Translations under genes and position numbers: made by a program
Notes under the pieces: generated by a model
What the model was told of the DNA's origin: nothing
What the model saw: only the letters and a program-made list of their open reading frames with translations
Databases searched by the model: none
In this document: positions 15,693 through 23,294 of the stretch, piece by piece
How positions within the stretch are numbered: the stretch's first letter is position 1
Layout: each line of letters starts with the position of its first letter
Assembly: GCA_937871605.1 (NCBI GenBank)
Contig: CALMRM010000287.1
Coordinates: 17,294-50,095 of the forward strand
DNA from: an uncultured Terriglobus sp.
GTDB taxonomy: Bacteria; Acidobacteriota; Terriglobia; Terriglobales; Acidobacteriaceae
Length of the DNA stretch: 32,802 nt
Direction of reading: 5' to 3'

Positions 15693-16589
15693 TTAGCTGA
15701 GGAAGGCTTGCGCGTCTTCCAGAATGTCAAGCGTGTTGGAGTCACGCGGCCCATCCCGGTAAGCGAGTACGCGATCCAAGGCAAATGCGATGGCCTCCGC
15801 CAGTTCCGGTCGATTCTTGGCGTCGGGCATGCGCGCCAGCCGACGTAGAACCAATGCTGTGTTGTAGAGCAGAAAGGCCTGGGTCTCTTGAACAAAGCGG
15901 TTCTGCAGCCATGGAAGGTAGCTGGGCATGGATCGCACCTGCAGAATGGCGACGGCAGCCAGCCGCTCTCCGGGACTGGCAGAGGCAACTAACTGGGGCA
16001 GCAAAGGAATGGCGGGTAACGCAAAGGTCCGCATCAGTCCGGCGATTTCGTTCATACTGCGGGTACGATCGTCACCGGCTGGTCTCTCCGCGCGAATGCG
16101 ATCATAGTCGGCGGCCAGCTCTGCCAGCCGGGCACTCACAGTTGACAGCCGTTCACTATAGGCAACCCCGCTGCTCTTCAGTTGCTCGTTCAGCTTTTCC
16201 GAGGAGTCCACCTGGGTTTGGGGAATATCGGGCTGAGGGAAAGGCGTGGTGCCAAGGGCGGCTCTCGTCTCCTGCGCCGCCGCATCGAGGAGGCCATTTA
16301 CTTCGACTGGTCCGAGCTTGAACGATTGTGCCGAGGAGAGCTTGCTCGTGAACACGCCCAGCAGGGCAGCGAGCTCCTTGCGGTAGGTCAGGACTACAGA
16401 ACCGACTACCAGCGGCCATGCGAGGCCGTAATCAGGGTGACGGTAACGGCATACGCGTTCGAAGGTGCTGGCGTGTCGAACATGACTGTTACAGCGTCTC
16501 CGAAGCAGCGTCTTCTTATCTACGAGGCCTGCTAGGCCATTCGGATAGATGGCCCGCACAAGCGACAGCCCATTCTTCCACACTCCCAA
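15693..16589 (-). CDS. Membrane-anchored helical protein of unknown function; start uncertain
   Basis: The open frame gives up to 298 residues from TTG 16589, but no ATG start and no convincing ribosome site is present. A membrane helix at about residues 57-80 (YGLAWPLVVGSVVLTYRKEL) is preceded by an atypical basic stretch. After it comes a coiled-coil-like region (SSEKLNEQLKSSGVAYSERL ... ARLAELAADYDRIRAERP). Last is a helical domain resembling HEAT-like repeats (ALPAIPLLPQLVASASPGER, AAVAILQVRSMPSYLPWLQN). Such an order, N-terminal helix then cytoplasmic helices, suggests an inner-membrane anchored protein. The true N-terminus probably lies just before the membrane helix, at a non-ATG codon. 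I do not recognise a family. Confidence 0.6.
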   Translation of the reverse strand: MGVWKNGLSLVRAIYPNGLAGLVDKKTLLRRRCNSHVRHASTFERVCRYRHPDYGLAWPLVVGSVVLTYRKELAALLGVFTSKLSSAQSFKLGPVEVNGLLDAAAQETRAALGTTPFPQPDIPQTQVDSSEKLNEQLKSSGVAYSERLSTVSARLAELAADYDRIRAERPAGDDRTRSMNEIAGLMRTFALPAIPLLPQLVASASPGERLAAVAILQVRSMPSYLPWLQNRFVQETQAFLLYNTALVLRRLARMPDAKNRPELAEAIAFALDRVLAYRDGPRDSNTLDILEDAQAFLS

Positions 16590-16626
16590 CCTGCGTCATC
16601 TCCGTAACCGAGTCAGGTGGCCTGGA

Positions 16627-17484
16627 TCAATTGGCTGTGGGCGGCTCGATATGGTCGATCACAAGCACCGGCACGTCAGCCTTGCCGCTCTCGAGCCGCA
16701 GACCAAGCTCCTGCCGCACGGCTGTAAAGAAATCCGGGTCAGTGGAGGGCTCCGACGCAACGCCGGCGTTGCTCGGCGCAAAGCGCAACTCGAAGTCGAA
16801 CCGGCCCGGCAGCGCGGTGCGGTCCACCACGACGCGCTCCGCGGGGTAGGCCAGCAAGTTGGCAATCAGCGGTGTGGCTACGCCTTTGCCTGCGAGCTTG
16901 CCGTTGCCGAAGCTCATGGAGCCTTCGTTGGCTCCGTTTGCTGTGGGCTTCAGGTGCGGGCCGCCCTTGTCCACCGTGAGCAGATATACCGCACGCGGGC
17001 GCATTACGTAGTGCGCTTTCAGGTGAAAGCGGTCGGCCAGCATGGCCTGCTGCATGAGCATCTCGCCGGTGTATTGCCGCGCGGCAAAGGCTGCGATTGT
17101 GTCCGCCATGGTCATGCTGGACAGTTTGCGAAAGCTCTCCACATCGTCTGGGTCGACACGCGCCCGGACGTCGTACTGTGCGTTCTTCGCCCAGCTGGGC
17201 AGCCCCTCCATCTCCTCATCCCGGAATGGCAGAAAGCCGAAGTGATACGCCGCCGAAAGAAGATTCCGCAGGTCCATGCCCTGGCCGGTAATGCCGTTCG
17301 GCTGGTCACCCCAGCTGTCGTTCGCCGTGTCGCGCGCAGGGTCACTCGGGTGGATGGAAACTGCGGCCCACGGCACTGGATCGCCCCCGGGCGGCGGGGC
17401 AGGTACCTGCGCCTGAAGCAGACACGCGGAGAGTACTACAGCGCAAAGAACAAACGAGAATACTTGTGAGGAATAAACCGGCAT
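16627..17484 (-). CDS. TIGR03435-family secreted protein
   Basis: 285 residues. The signal peptide is about residues 1-25 (SSQVFSFVLCAVVLSACLLQAQ). The rest follows the TIGR03435 pattern, a family expanded in Acidobacteria: 'AAVSIHPSDP' at the start, 'MDLRNLLSAAYHFGFLPF' in the first third, 'QAMLADRFHLKAHYVMRPRAV' and 'YLLTVDKGGPHLKPT' in the middle, and 'LAYPAERVVVDRTALPGRFDFELRFAP' near the end, closing with 'AVRQELGLRLESGKADVPVL' and 'VIDHIEPPTAN'. Function is unknown; members are often found near M56/BlaR-type regulators, which are not present here. ATG 17484 starts 18 bases after the preceding gene. Confidence 0.9.
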   Translation of the reverse strand: MPVYSSQVFSFVLCAVVLSACLLQAQVPAPPPGGDPVPWAAVSIHPSDPARDTANDSWGDQPNGITGQGMDLRNLLSAAYHFGFLPFRDEEMEGLPSWAKNAQYDVRARVDPDDVESFRKLSSMTMADTIAAFAARQYTGEMLMQQAMLADRFHLKAHYVMRPRAVYLLTVDKGGPHLKPTANGANEGSMSFGNGKLAGKGVATPLIANLLAYPAERVVVDRTALPGRFDFELRFAPSNAGVASEPSTDPDFFTAVRQELGLRLESGKADVPVLVIDHIEPPTAN

Positions 17485-17502
17485 GCAGCGACACCCTATA
17501 CG

Positions 17503-17880
17503 CTAAGCGGCGCGCTCCAGGATGCCCTCTTCAATTAGATGAGGGCCAAACGAGAGACCATCCAGTCTTGCACCATGCACCTGCTTGTTGTGCATGGTAA
17601 GGCGAAGCACCCCTGTCACAATCGGATTGTCCATGCTGAGGATGGTGATGACGTGCTCATTAAAAACAAGACCAGGGCTCCGGGCGGCTGCAATGCGCCT
17701 GTAGGCTTCGAAGCGATCCATGCCATCGAACTCCGGCGCTGCAAGAAAAAAACGCCACGCGCCATATTCTTCCAGCTTGCCCCAGAAAGCCACGACAACA
17801 CGGATGCCACTACGTTCAAGTTCTTGAAGAATGGCTGTATCGACGTTCTTGTCCAAACTTACCAGCGAGCCTTGATCCAT
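17503..17880 (-). CDS. Uncharacterised partner of HEPN protein
   Basis: 125 residues from ATG 17880, overlapping the 3' end of the HEPN gene by 22 bases. It opens MDQGSLVSLDKNVDTAILQE and has a central core 'RVVVAFWGKLEEYGAWRFFL' followed by 'DRFEAYRRIAAA'. I recall small proteins with the pattern 'A.W.Y..E..EWRLVIATP..D..G..EAYRRI' encoded beside HEPN genes of this type, so the pair looks like a known but uncharacterised two-gene module. It could be an antitoxin or accessory subunit; nothing in the sequence proves either. There is no recognisable nucleotidyltransferase (MNT) motif. Confidence 0.75.
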   Translation of the reverse strand: MDQGSLVSLDKNVDTAILQELERSGIRVVVAFWGKLEEYGAWRFFLAAPEFDGMDRFEAYRRIAAARSPGLVFNEHVITILSMDNPIVTGVLRLTMHNKQVHGARLDGLSFGPHLIEEGILERAA

Positions 17881-18272
17881 GGCAGCACTCCAGTTGTTTC
17901 ATCCTGTATGGATGAGAGTAATGCACGCGTCTGCGCGGCGGGCGACAAGGCGTAACGGCTCTCCTCGGACCACTCGAGAACGAGCGCCCAGTTAGCGTCA
18001 AACGCTGGCTGCCGGGCACTGAACTCCATGAGTTCACGGTCGAGACCCGCAATGCGCAACAGGTTCAGCAGGTTGTGGGTGTACACCCAACGTGCGTCGG
18101 CTTTGCTGGGGAATGCACTTCGGGAATGCAGCCCAGCAATCCTCGCCTTTAGTGCAGACTCTACGGCATAGCCTGCAAGGTAATACGCCCCGCTTGGGCT
18201 GCCATGCTGCAAAAGCAGGTGCGCCTCATGCAGGCGTATTTCTGTGAGCCGCTGAAAGTCGACCCGTGTCAT
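17859..18272 (-). CDS. HEPN-domain protein
   Basis: 137 residues from ATG 18272; a GTG at 18278, sharing its first G with the efp stop, is an alternative. It has the HEPN fold opening 'DFQRLTEIRLHEAHLLLQHG' and 'GAYYLAGYAVESALKARIAG', with 'YTHNLLNLLRIAGLD' and 'NWALVLEWSEESRYA' as in stand-alone HEPN proteins. HEPN domains include RNases of toxin-antitoxin and abortive-infection systems, but many lack the RxxxxxH active site. Here an R-x4-H occurs (RIAGLH), though its place in the fold is not the usual one, so RNase activity is unproven. It follows efp with almost no gap and overlaps its partner gene downstream. Confidence 0.82.
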   Translation of the reverse strand: MTRVDFQRLTEIRLHEAHLLLQHGSPSGAYYLAGYAVESALKARIAGLHSRSAFPSKADARWVYTHNLLNLLRIAGLDRELMEFSARQPAFDANWALVLEWSEESRYALSPAAQTRALLSSIQDETTGVLPWIKARW

Positions 18273-18277
18273 ACCCA

Positions 18278-18838
18278 CTACGCGCGGCTCATGTATGCGC
18301 CTTCCGCCGTGTCGATGCGTATTTTCTCGCCTTCGTTAATAAAGGCCGGCACCTGCACGGTCAGGCCGGTCTCCGTCTTTGCCGGCTTGGTGACGGACGA
18401 CGCCGTGGCAGAGCGGATGCCGGGCTCAGTCTCCACCACCGTCATCTCCACCACGTTGGGCAGCTCCACGCCCACCGGCTTGCCGTCGATAAAGCTGATG
18501 TCGATCTTGATGTTGGGCAGCATGTAGTCCACCGCGTCGCCCAGGATGTCGCGGCCAAGCGTGGTCTGCTCGAAGTTATTCATATCCATAAAGATGTAGT
18601 CATCGCCATCGTTGTAGAGGAACTCCATCTGCACGTCATCCACGATCACGCGCTCAATGGCGTCGCCGGAGCGGAAGCGGTGCTCGAACATGGCACCGGA
18701 TTCCAGGTTGCGCAGTTTGGCTTGAATAAAGGCACGGAGGTTGCCGGGAGTGCGGTGTTCCACGGCGAAAACCGAGTGGAGCTTGTCGTTGTGCTTGATG
18801 ACCATGCCGGGACGCATCTGGGTGGCGGGAATCGCCAT
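18278..18838 (-). CDS. efp: Elongation factor P
   Basis: 186 residues, normal for EF-P, which relieves ribosome stalling at polyproline. It begins MAIPATQMRPGMVIKHNDKL and has 'YIFMDMNNFEQTTL' and the OB-fold signatures 'PNVVEMTVVETEPGI' and 'TKPAKTETGLTVQVP'. The start is ATG 18838 with TAGGAG at good spacing; longer forms extend into the AT-rich upstream region and are not credible. The tip loop reads TPGNLRAF, placing N33 where E. coli EF-P has the modified K34. The 139-base upstream region holds possible promoter elements (TACAAT on the minus strand near 18955) and a leader of about 100 bases. The HEPN gene follows immediately. Confidence 0.96.
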   Translation of the reverse strand: MAIPATQMRPGMVIKHNDKLHSVFAVEHRTPGNLRAFIQAKLRNLESGAMFEHRFRSGDAIERVIVDDVQMEFLYNDGDDYIFMDMNNFEQTTLGRDILGDAVDYMLPNIKIDISFIDGKPVGVELPNVVEMTVVETEPGIRSATASSVTKPAKTETGLTVQVPAFINEGEKIRIDTAEGAYMSRA

Positions 18839-18977
18839 AAAAGGACTCCTAAACGTACTTGTGAGGCTTAAATCTGCATCTGTACGGTGCAGAATCGCTG
18901 TTTTTGCTGCACAAAACTGTACAGAATGTGTCGATTTCGTATGCAATTTGCACCCTGATTGTAGCGTGCGGTGCACC

Positions 18978-19988
18978 TTACGATGCTTTACCGAAGAGAT
19001 GCCGGAAGAAGCGGCCGAGCGCGTGAAAGGGGTTCGGTCCCCCTGGCGGCGGCGCAGAGGATTCCACGTGCGCGGCGGCGGTACCATCCGGCGGTGTACC
19101 GGTTCCGGCGGCAGCGGGCGAACTGGCCTGTGCCTGACCCTGAGCCGCAGTTCCACCTGCAGTGTTGCCGGCCGGGTTCAAGCTCTCGGGCCCGGTGGTC
19201 TGCCCCGGCGGCCCGGTAACCGTGTTGCTGGTGCCGTTGTAATTCAGCGCGGTGGACACCTGCACGTGCGTCTCGGCTGGCAGGGCTTGGGGCACCGTCG
19301 GCTTCACCAGGCCCTGGCTCTCAGCTTCCGGGAACGGGTTATTGCGCGCCGCCTCGGTGATCTTGCCGTTGCCGTGCTTGCCCTTGCCCGCCAGCACCAG
19401 CGGCTCGGGTTTGGGGCAGCCGCAGCTGCTGCCCTCGTGGTCCACCACCTCACGCAGGCTGCCATGCTCAAACAGAACGCGCTGGCCCGGCCGGATGAAA
19501 TACGCCCCCATGCCGAAGGCCTCGGTCACGTGCAGAATCGGCGCGTCTTTGCCCGCATTCTCGATACAGGTGTCGCCGTTCGCCGTCAGGCGCATGGACA
19601 CGTTCAACGGCGCGCTGTCGGACAGCTGCAGCCGGAAGTCCGGCGTGACCAGGATGTCGTTTTTTTCGGCCCGCGTGCGCATTTCCACCGCGCCGCTATT
19701 GAGCGCCAGCATTAGCGGCGGCCGCTGAACGTCCAGCGCAGGTTGCGCGAGCCGCACGGAAGAGCCGGTGCACACCCGTACGGAGCCGCCGCGCGTCAGC
19801 GAGACCTCTGCCGTGCCCGCACCTGCCTCCACCATGCCTGTGTTGGCGATGGTAGCGCGCCCTCCGCTGACCGTCACCGTGCCCGTAATGGCCGCGCCTT
19901 CCGTCTTCAATGAACCAAGCGGCTGTTGCCCAGCGCAGGCCGAGGCGAGCAACGCGCCCACAACACCCGCAATGCCCCGGTAAAGCAC
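18978..19988 (-). CDS. Secreted protein of unknown function with Cys motif and Pro/Gly/Ala tail
   Basis: 336 residues from GTG 19988, one base after the trpG stop, so probably co-transcribed. Residues 1 to about 20 are a signal peptide (LYRGIAGVVGALLASACAGQ), with a Cys that could be a lipoprotein site although the lipobox is poor. The middle part, with 'GTAEVSLTRGGSVRVCTGSS', 'LMLALNSGAVEMRTRAEKND' and 'PAPILHV'-like strands, resembles the FecR-type beta-fold. A 'SSCGCPKPEP' motif lies near residue 190. The last 100 residues are low complexity (Pro, Gly, Ala, Thr) and end in a basic helix (HALGRFFRHLFGKAS). I recall similar acidobacterial proteins but no assigned function. Confidence 0.72.
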   Translation of the reverse strand: MLYRGIAGVVGALLASACAGQQPLGSLKTEGAAITGTVTVSGGRATIANTGMVEAGAGTAEVSLTRGGSVRVCTGSSVRLAQPALDVQRPPLMLALNSGAVEMRTRAEKNDILVTPDFRLQLSDSAPLNVSMRLTANGDTCIENAGKDAPILHVTEAFGMGAYFIRPGQRVLFEHGSLREVVDHEGSSCGCPKPEPLVLAGKGKHGNGKITEAARNNPFPEAESQGLVKPTVPQALPAETHVQVSTALNYNGTSNTVTGPPGQTTGPESLNPAGNTAGGTAAQGQAQASSPAAAGTGTPPDGTAAAHVESSAPPPGGPNPFHALGRFFRHLFGKAS

Positions 19989-19989
19989 G

Positions 19990-20586
<597 letters not shown>

Positions 20587-20731
20587 CAGTGTAGCGCCGC
20601 TGCCACGCGTAGCGGCTTCGGCCGCCCGGTAGGTACGAGATTGCGTGGGAACGCGGCGTTGGTCCCCATGCTGAGCCGCTTACGTCCAGGGAGGTTGCTA
20701 CCATGGCGCGGTCACGCACGGCGTGGTGAAC

Positions 20732-21400
20732 CTACTCCATCTTCCAGACGCCGCGATTGTCCCCGTCGTTCTTGGGCCAGGTGGGCCGGTCCAGCTCAAA
20801 CAGGTCGCGTGTGGTGCAGTAGCCACCGCCGCCGTGCATGCGGCCCACCAGCTGCAGCACTGCGGGGTCGATATGGAGGCGTTCGCGATTGCTAAAGGCG
20901 TCCGAGCGCACGTGCACCTCCAAGATTTGCGCCAGCAGGATGGTGCTGCTCGCGTTTGGCTCCACGAGCTGAAAGGTGCGGCACTCCAGCGAGACCGGCG
21001 ACTCCGCAATGCGGGGCGGCTTGACGTGAGAGGACGGTGCCAGGGCCAGCCCAGCCAGCGCCGTTTCGTCCGTGCCACGCGGAGCATTCAACGCGGTCAC
21101 GTTCATGGCCTGTGCGAGCCCCTCGCTCACCAGGTTGATGACGAGTTCGCCCGTGGCGCGCACGTTGGCCAGTGTGTCCTTGCCCTCGCGGTCACTCGCG
21201 GCAGCAAAGCCGACGGCAACCAACGGCGGGTCTGCCAGCAGAAGGTTAAAGAACGAGTACGGCGCAGCGTTCACGCGACTTGCCAGGTCGACCGACGTGA
21301 TCCAGGCGATGGGGCGCGGCATGATCAGCGAGGCAATCAGCTTAAAGCTGTCTCCCTTGCTCATTTCGGCCAGGGTGAAGTGGGAGTATTCGTTGCTCAT
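20732..21400 (-). CDS. Flavin reductase-like FMN-binding protein
   Basis: 222 residues from ATG 21400, preceded by AAGGAA. It has the flavin reductase-like (split-barrel) pattern: 'LIASLIMPRPIAWITSVDLA' with 'NAAPYSFFNLLLADPPLVAV' for FMN binding, 'DTLANVRATGELVINLVSEG' and 'LECRTFQLVEP'. Members bind FMN and reduce it or act as small flavoenzymes. 'MPRPIAWITS' is typical of the DIM6/NTAB subgroup rather than of two-component monooxygenase reductases. The substrate is unknown. It sits between trpE and trpG on the same strand, with a palindromic repeat separating it from trpE. No link to tryptophan synthesis is evident. Confidence 0.88.
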   Translation of the reverse strand: MSNEYSHFTLAEMSKGDSFKLIASLIMPRPIAWITSVDLASRVNAAPYSFFNLLLADPPLVAVGFAAASDREGKDTLANVRATGELVINLVSEGLAQAMNVTALNAPRGTDETALAGLALAPSSHVKPPRIAESPVSLECRTFQLVEPNASSTILLAQILEVHVRSDAFSNRERLHIDPAVLQLVGRMHGGGGYCTTRDLFELDRPTWPKNDGDNRGVWKME

Positions 21401-21440
21401 AGTTCCTTGTTGTCTATTGCACACGTTTGCCCATTCATTT

Positions 21441-21586
21441 GTCATCCCGACCGGAGCACTTGAAAGTTTGTCATCCCGACCGGAGCACGCAGTGCGGAGT
21501 GGAGGGACCTGCTGTTTGCCCGAAGCGCAGAGCAGCCCGGAAGGAAAGCAGGTCCCTCCACTTCGCTTCGCTGCGGTCGGGATGAC
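21441..21586. repeat. Palindrome-ended dispersed repeat element, copy 2
   Basis: GTCATCCCGACCGGAGCAC occurs twice in direct order (21441-21459 and 21470-21488). The right end (GGTCGGGATGAC to 21586) is its inverted match. Inner arms AGTGGAGGGACCTGCT (21498-21513) and AGCAGGTCCCTCCACT (21547-21562) are exact inverted copies. It fills the trpE-flavin reductase gap and would form a strong hairpin in RNA, possibly ending trpE transcription. Confidence 0.8.
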
Positions 21587-21622
21587 AAATCTTGTCTTAT
21601 TGAAGGGGAAATGGAGAGGCAT

Positions 21623-23146
21623 TCAGCGCGACCGGGCGCGTTCAATGGCGCGGACCACGGCCTTGGACTTGTTCACCGTTTCGTCGAACTCGGCGTCCGG
21701 CACGGAGTCTGCCACGACGCCGCCGCCCGCCTGGATGGAGCCGCGCTCGCCGTGCATGAACAGCGTGCGGATGGCGATGCAGCTGTCGAGATTGCCGCTG
21801 AAGTCGGCGTAGAAGATGCTGCCGCCGTAGACGCCGCGGCGTGTGGGTTCCAGCTCTTCGATGATCTCCATGGCGCGGATTTTGGGCGCACCGGAGAGCG
21901 TGCCCGCCGGGAAGCACGAGCGAAACGCATCCACGGGTGCCATGCCGTCGCGCAGCTGCCCTTTGAGCGTGCTCACCAGGTGCATGACGTGCGAGTAGCG
22001 CTCGATGAACATGAGTTTCTTCACCTCGACCGAGCCGAAGCGGCTGACGCGGCCCACGTCGTTGCGGCCCAGGTCCACCAGCATCACGTGCTCGGCCACT
22101 TCCTTTTCGTCGTGGAGCAGGTCCTGTTCCAGCGCTGCATCGGCAGCTTCATCCGCGCCGCGCGGGCGGGTTCCGGCGATGGGATGGTACTCGATGCGGC
22201 CGCCGTGCACGCGCACCAGCAGCTCCGGCGACGAGCCCACGATGTGTGCCGGTGTCTCCACCTGCTGGCCGGGTGCGGCCATGGGAAAACGCAGGAAGTA
22301 CATGTAGGGCGACGGGTTGACGATGCGCAGCGCACGGTAGATCTCGAAGGGGTCGACGCCCGGTGTGCAGTCGAACCGCTGCGACAAGACGCACTGGAAG
22401 ATGTCGCCCGCGCCGATGTACTCCTTGACGCGGTCCACGGCAGCCATGTAGTCGGCGCGCGGCGTGCGTGGCGTTAGTTGGAGCGGACCCTGCACCACGG
22501 TTTTAGCAGGCGGTGCCAGTGGCTGGGCCAGCTGTTGCTCCAGCCGGTCGAGCCGCTCGAGCGCCGTTGCGTAGGCGATGTCGACATCCGGCTGACGCAA
22601 GAGGTCCGCCGTCAGGATGAGGAAGATTTCCTTCTTGACGTGGTCAAACGCCAAGACCTCGTCGAAGAACATGAGGCACGCGTCCGGCACGCCGAGTTCG
22701 TCCATCGCCGTTGCTGGCAGACGTTCGATCTGGCGCACCACGTCATACGCGAAAAAGCCAACGGCACCCGCGGTAAAGGGCGGCAGGCCGGGCAGCTTGG
22801 CGGGCCGGTGCTCGCCCAGGGCGTGCTTCAGCTCTTCAAAGACGTCGCCGGTGTAGGTGCGGCTGTTGCCGCGCTCCGTTGCGGTCAGGGCCGTGCCGCG
22901 CGAGACCAGCTTTTTGTACGGACGTATGCCAATGAAGGTGTAGCGGCCAATGCGCTCACCGCCCTCCACCGACTCCAGCAGAAACGCCTCCGGCTCGTGC
23001 GCGGCGATGCGCAGAAAGACCGAAACCGGCGTGTCCAGGTCTGCCGTTACGGTGCGGTACACCGGAATCAGGGTGTGGCCGCTGCCGGCCAGGGCGTGAA
23101 ACTGCCCGGGTGCTGGCGTTGCGAGAGGTGTGGGTGCATCGGGCAT
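21623..23146 (-). CDS. trpE: Anthranilate synthase component I
   Basis: Makes anthranilate from chorismate, the first step of tryptophan synthesis, with TrpG. It has 507 residues from ATG 23146, which has GGAAGG seven bases upstream; ATG 23161 is an alternative. The chorismate-binding domain shows 'RADYMAAVDRVKEYIGAGDI', 'YHPIAGTRPRGADEAADAAL', 'HVMLVDLGRNDVGRV', 'CFPAGTLSGAPKIRAMEIIE' and 'QAGGGVVADSVPDAEFDET'. The N-terminal domain contains the 'LLESVEGGERIGRYTFIG' stretch that carries the tryptophan feedback site in the family. PabB is the alternative; this ESVEGGE motif and the length favour TrpE. Palindromes at 23168-23206 lie upstream. Confidence 0.95.
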   Translation of the reverse strand: MPDAPTPLATPAPGQFHALAGSGHTLIPVYRTVTADLDTPVSVFLRIAAHEPEAFLLESVEGGERIGRYTFIGIRPYKKLVSRGTALTATERGNSRTYTGDVFEELKHALGEHRPAKLPGLPPFTAGAVGFFAYDVVRQIERLPATAMDELGVPDACLMFFDEVLAFDHVKKEIFLILTADLLRQPDVDIAYATALERLDRLEQQLAQPLAPPAKTVVQGPLQLTPRTPRADYMAAVDRVKEYIGAGDIFQCVLSQRFDCTPGVDPFEIYRALRIVNPSPYMYFLRFPMAAPGQQVETPAHIVGSSPELLVRVHGGRIEYHPIAGTRPRGADEAADAALEQDLLHDEKEVAEHVMLVDLGRNDVGRVSRFGSVEVKKLMFIERYSHVMHLVSTLKGQLRDGMAPVDAFRSCFPAGTLSGAPKIRAMEIIEELEPTRRGVYGGSIFYADFSGNLDSCIAIRTLFMHGERGSIQAGGGVVADSVPDAEFDETVNKSKAVVRAIERARSR

Positions 23147-23167
23147 GCCGTTGCCTTCCATCGTACA

Positions 23168-23206
23168 GTTCAGCGGCCACTGAACACCCGAGTGCTGCAG
23201 CACTCG
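23168..23206. promoter_or_regulatory. Paired palindromes in the trpE / PQQ-dehydrogenase divergent region
   Basis: CGAGTGCTGCAGCACTCG at 23189-23206 is a perfect 18-bp palindrome. Three bases away, GTTCAG (23168-23173) is inverted at 23180-23185 (CTGAAC) with a 6-base spacer. Both lie 22-60 bases before the trpE start in a 148-bp divergent region, a position that suits an operator; a hairpin role is also possible. Confidence 0.5.
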
Positions 23207-23294
23207 ACACTTTCCGTCACGCTCGAGGGGCTGGGTTCCTGAACACTCCCCGAGTCACGCCGCGAGTCGGCTTTCTGGCGTCTTACCAGGTACG

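Noticed and set aside
18200..18272. R-x4-H of the HEPN protein as proof of RNase activity
   Set aside because: The RIAGLH segment lies earlier in the fold than the usual catalytic motif and could be chance.
21441..21586. Repeated 19-base units as a CRISPR array
   Set aside because: There are only two direct copies, the spacing is far too short, and the rest is an inverted repeat; no cas genes are nearby.
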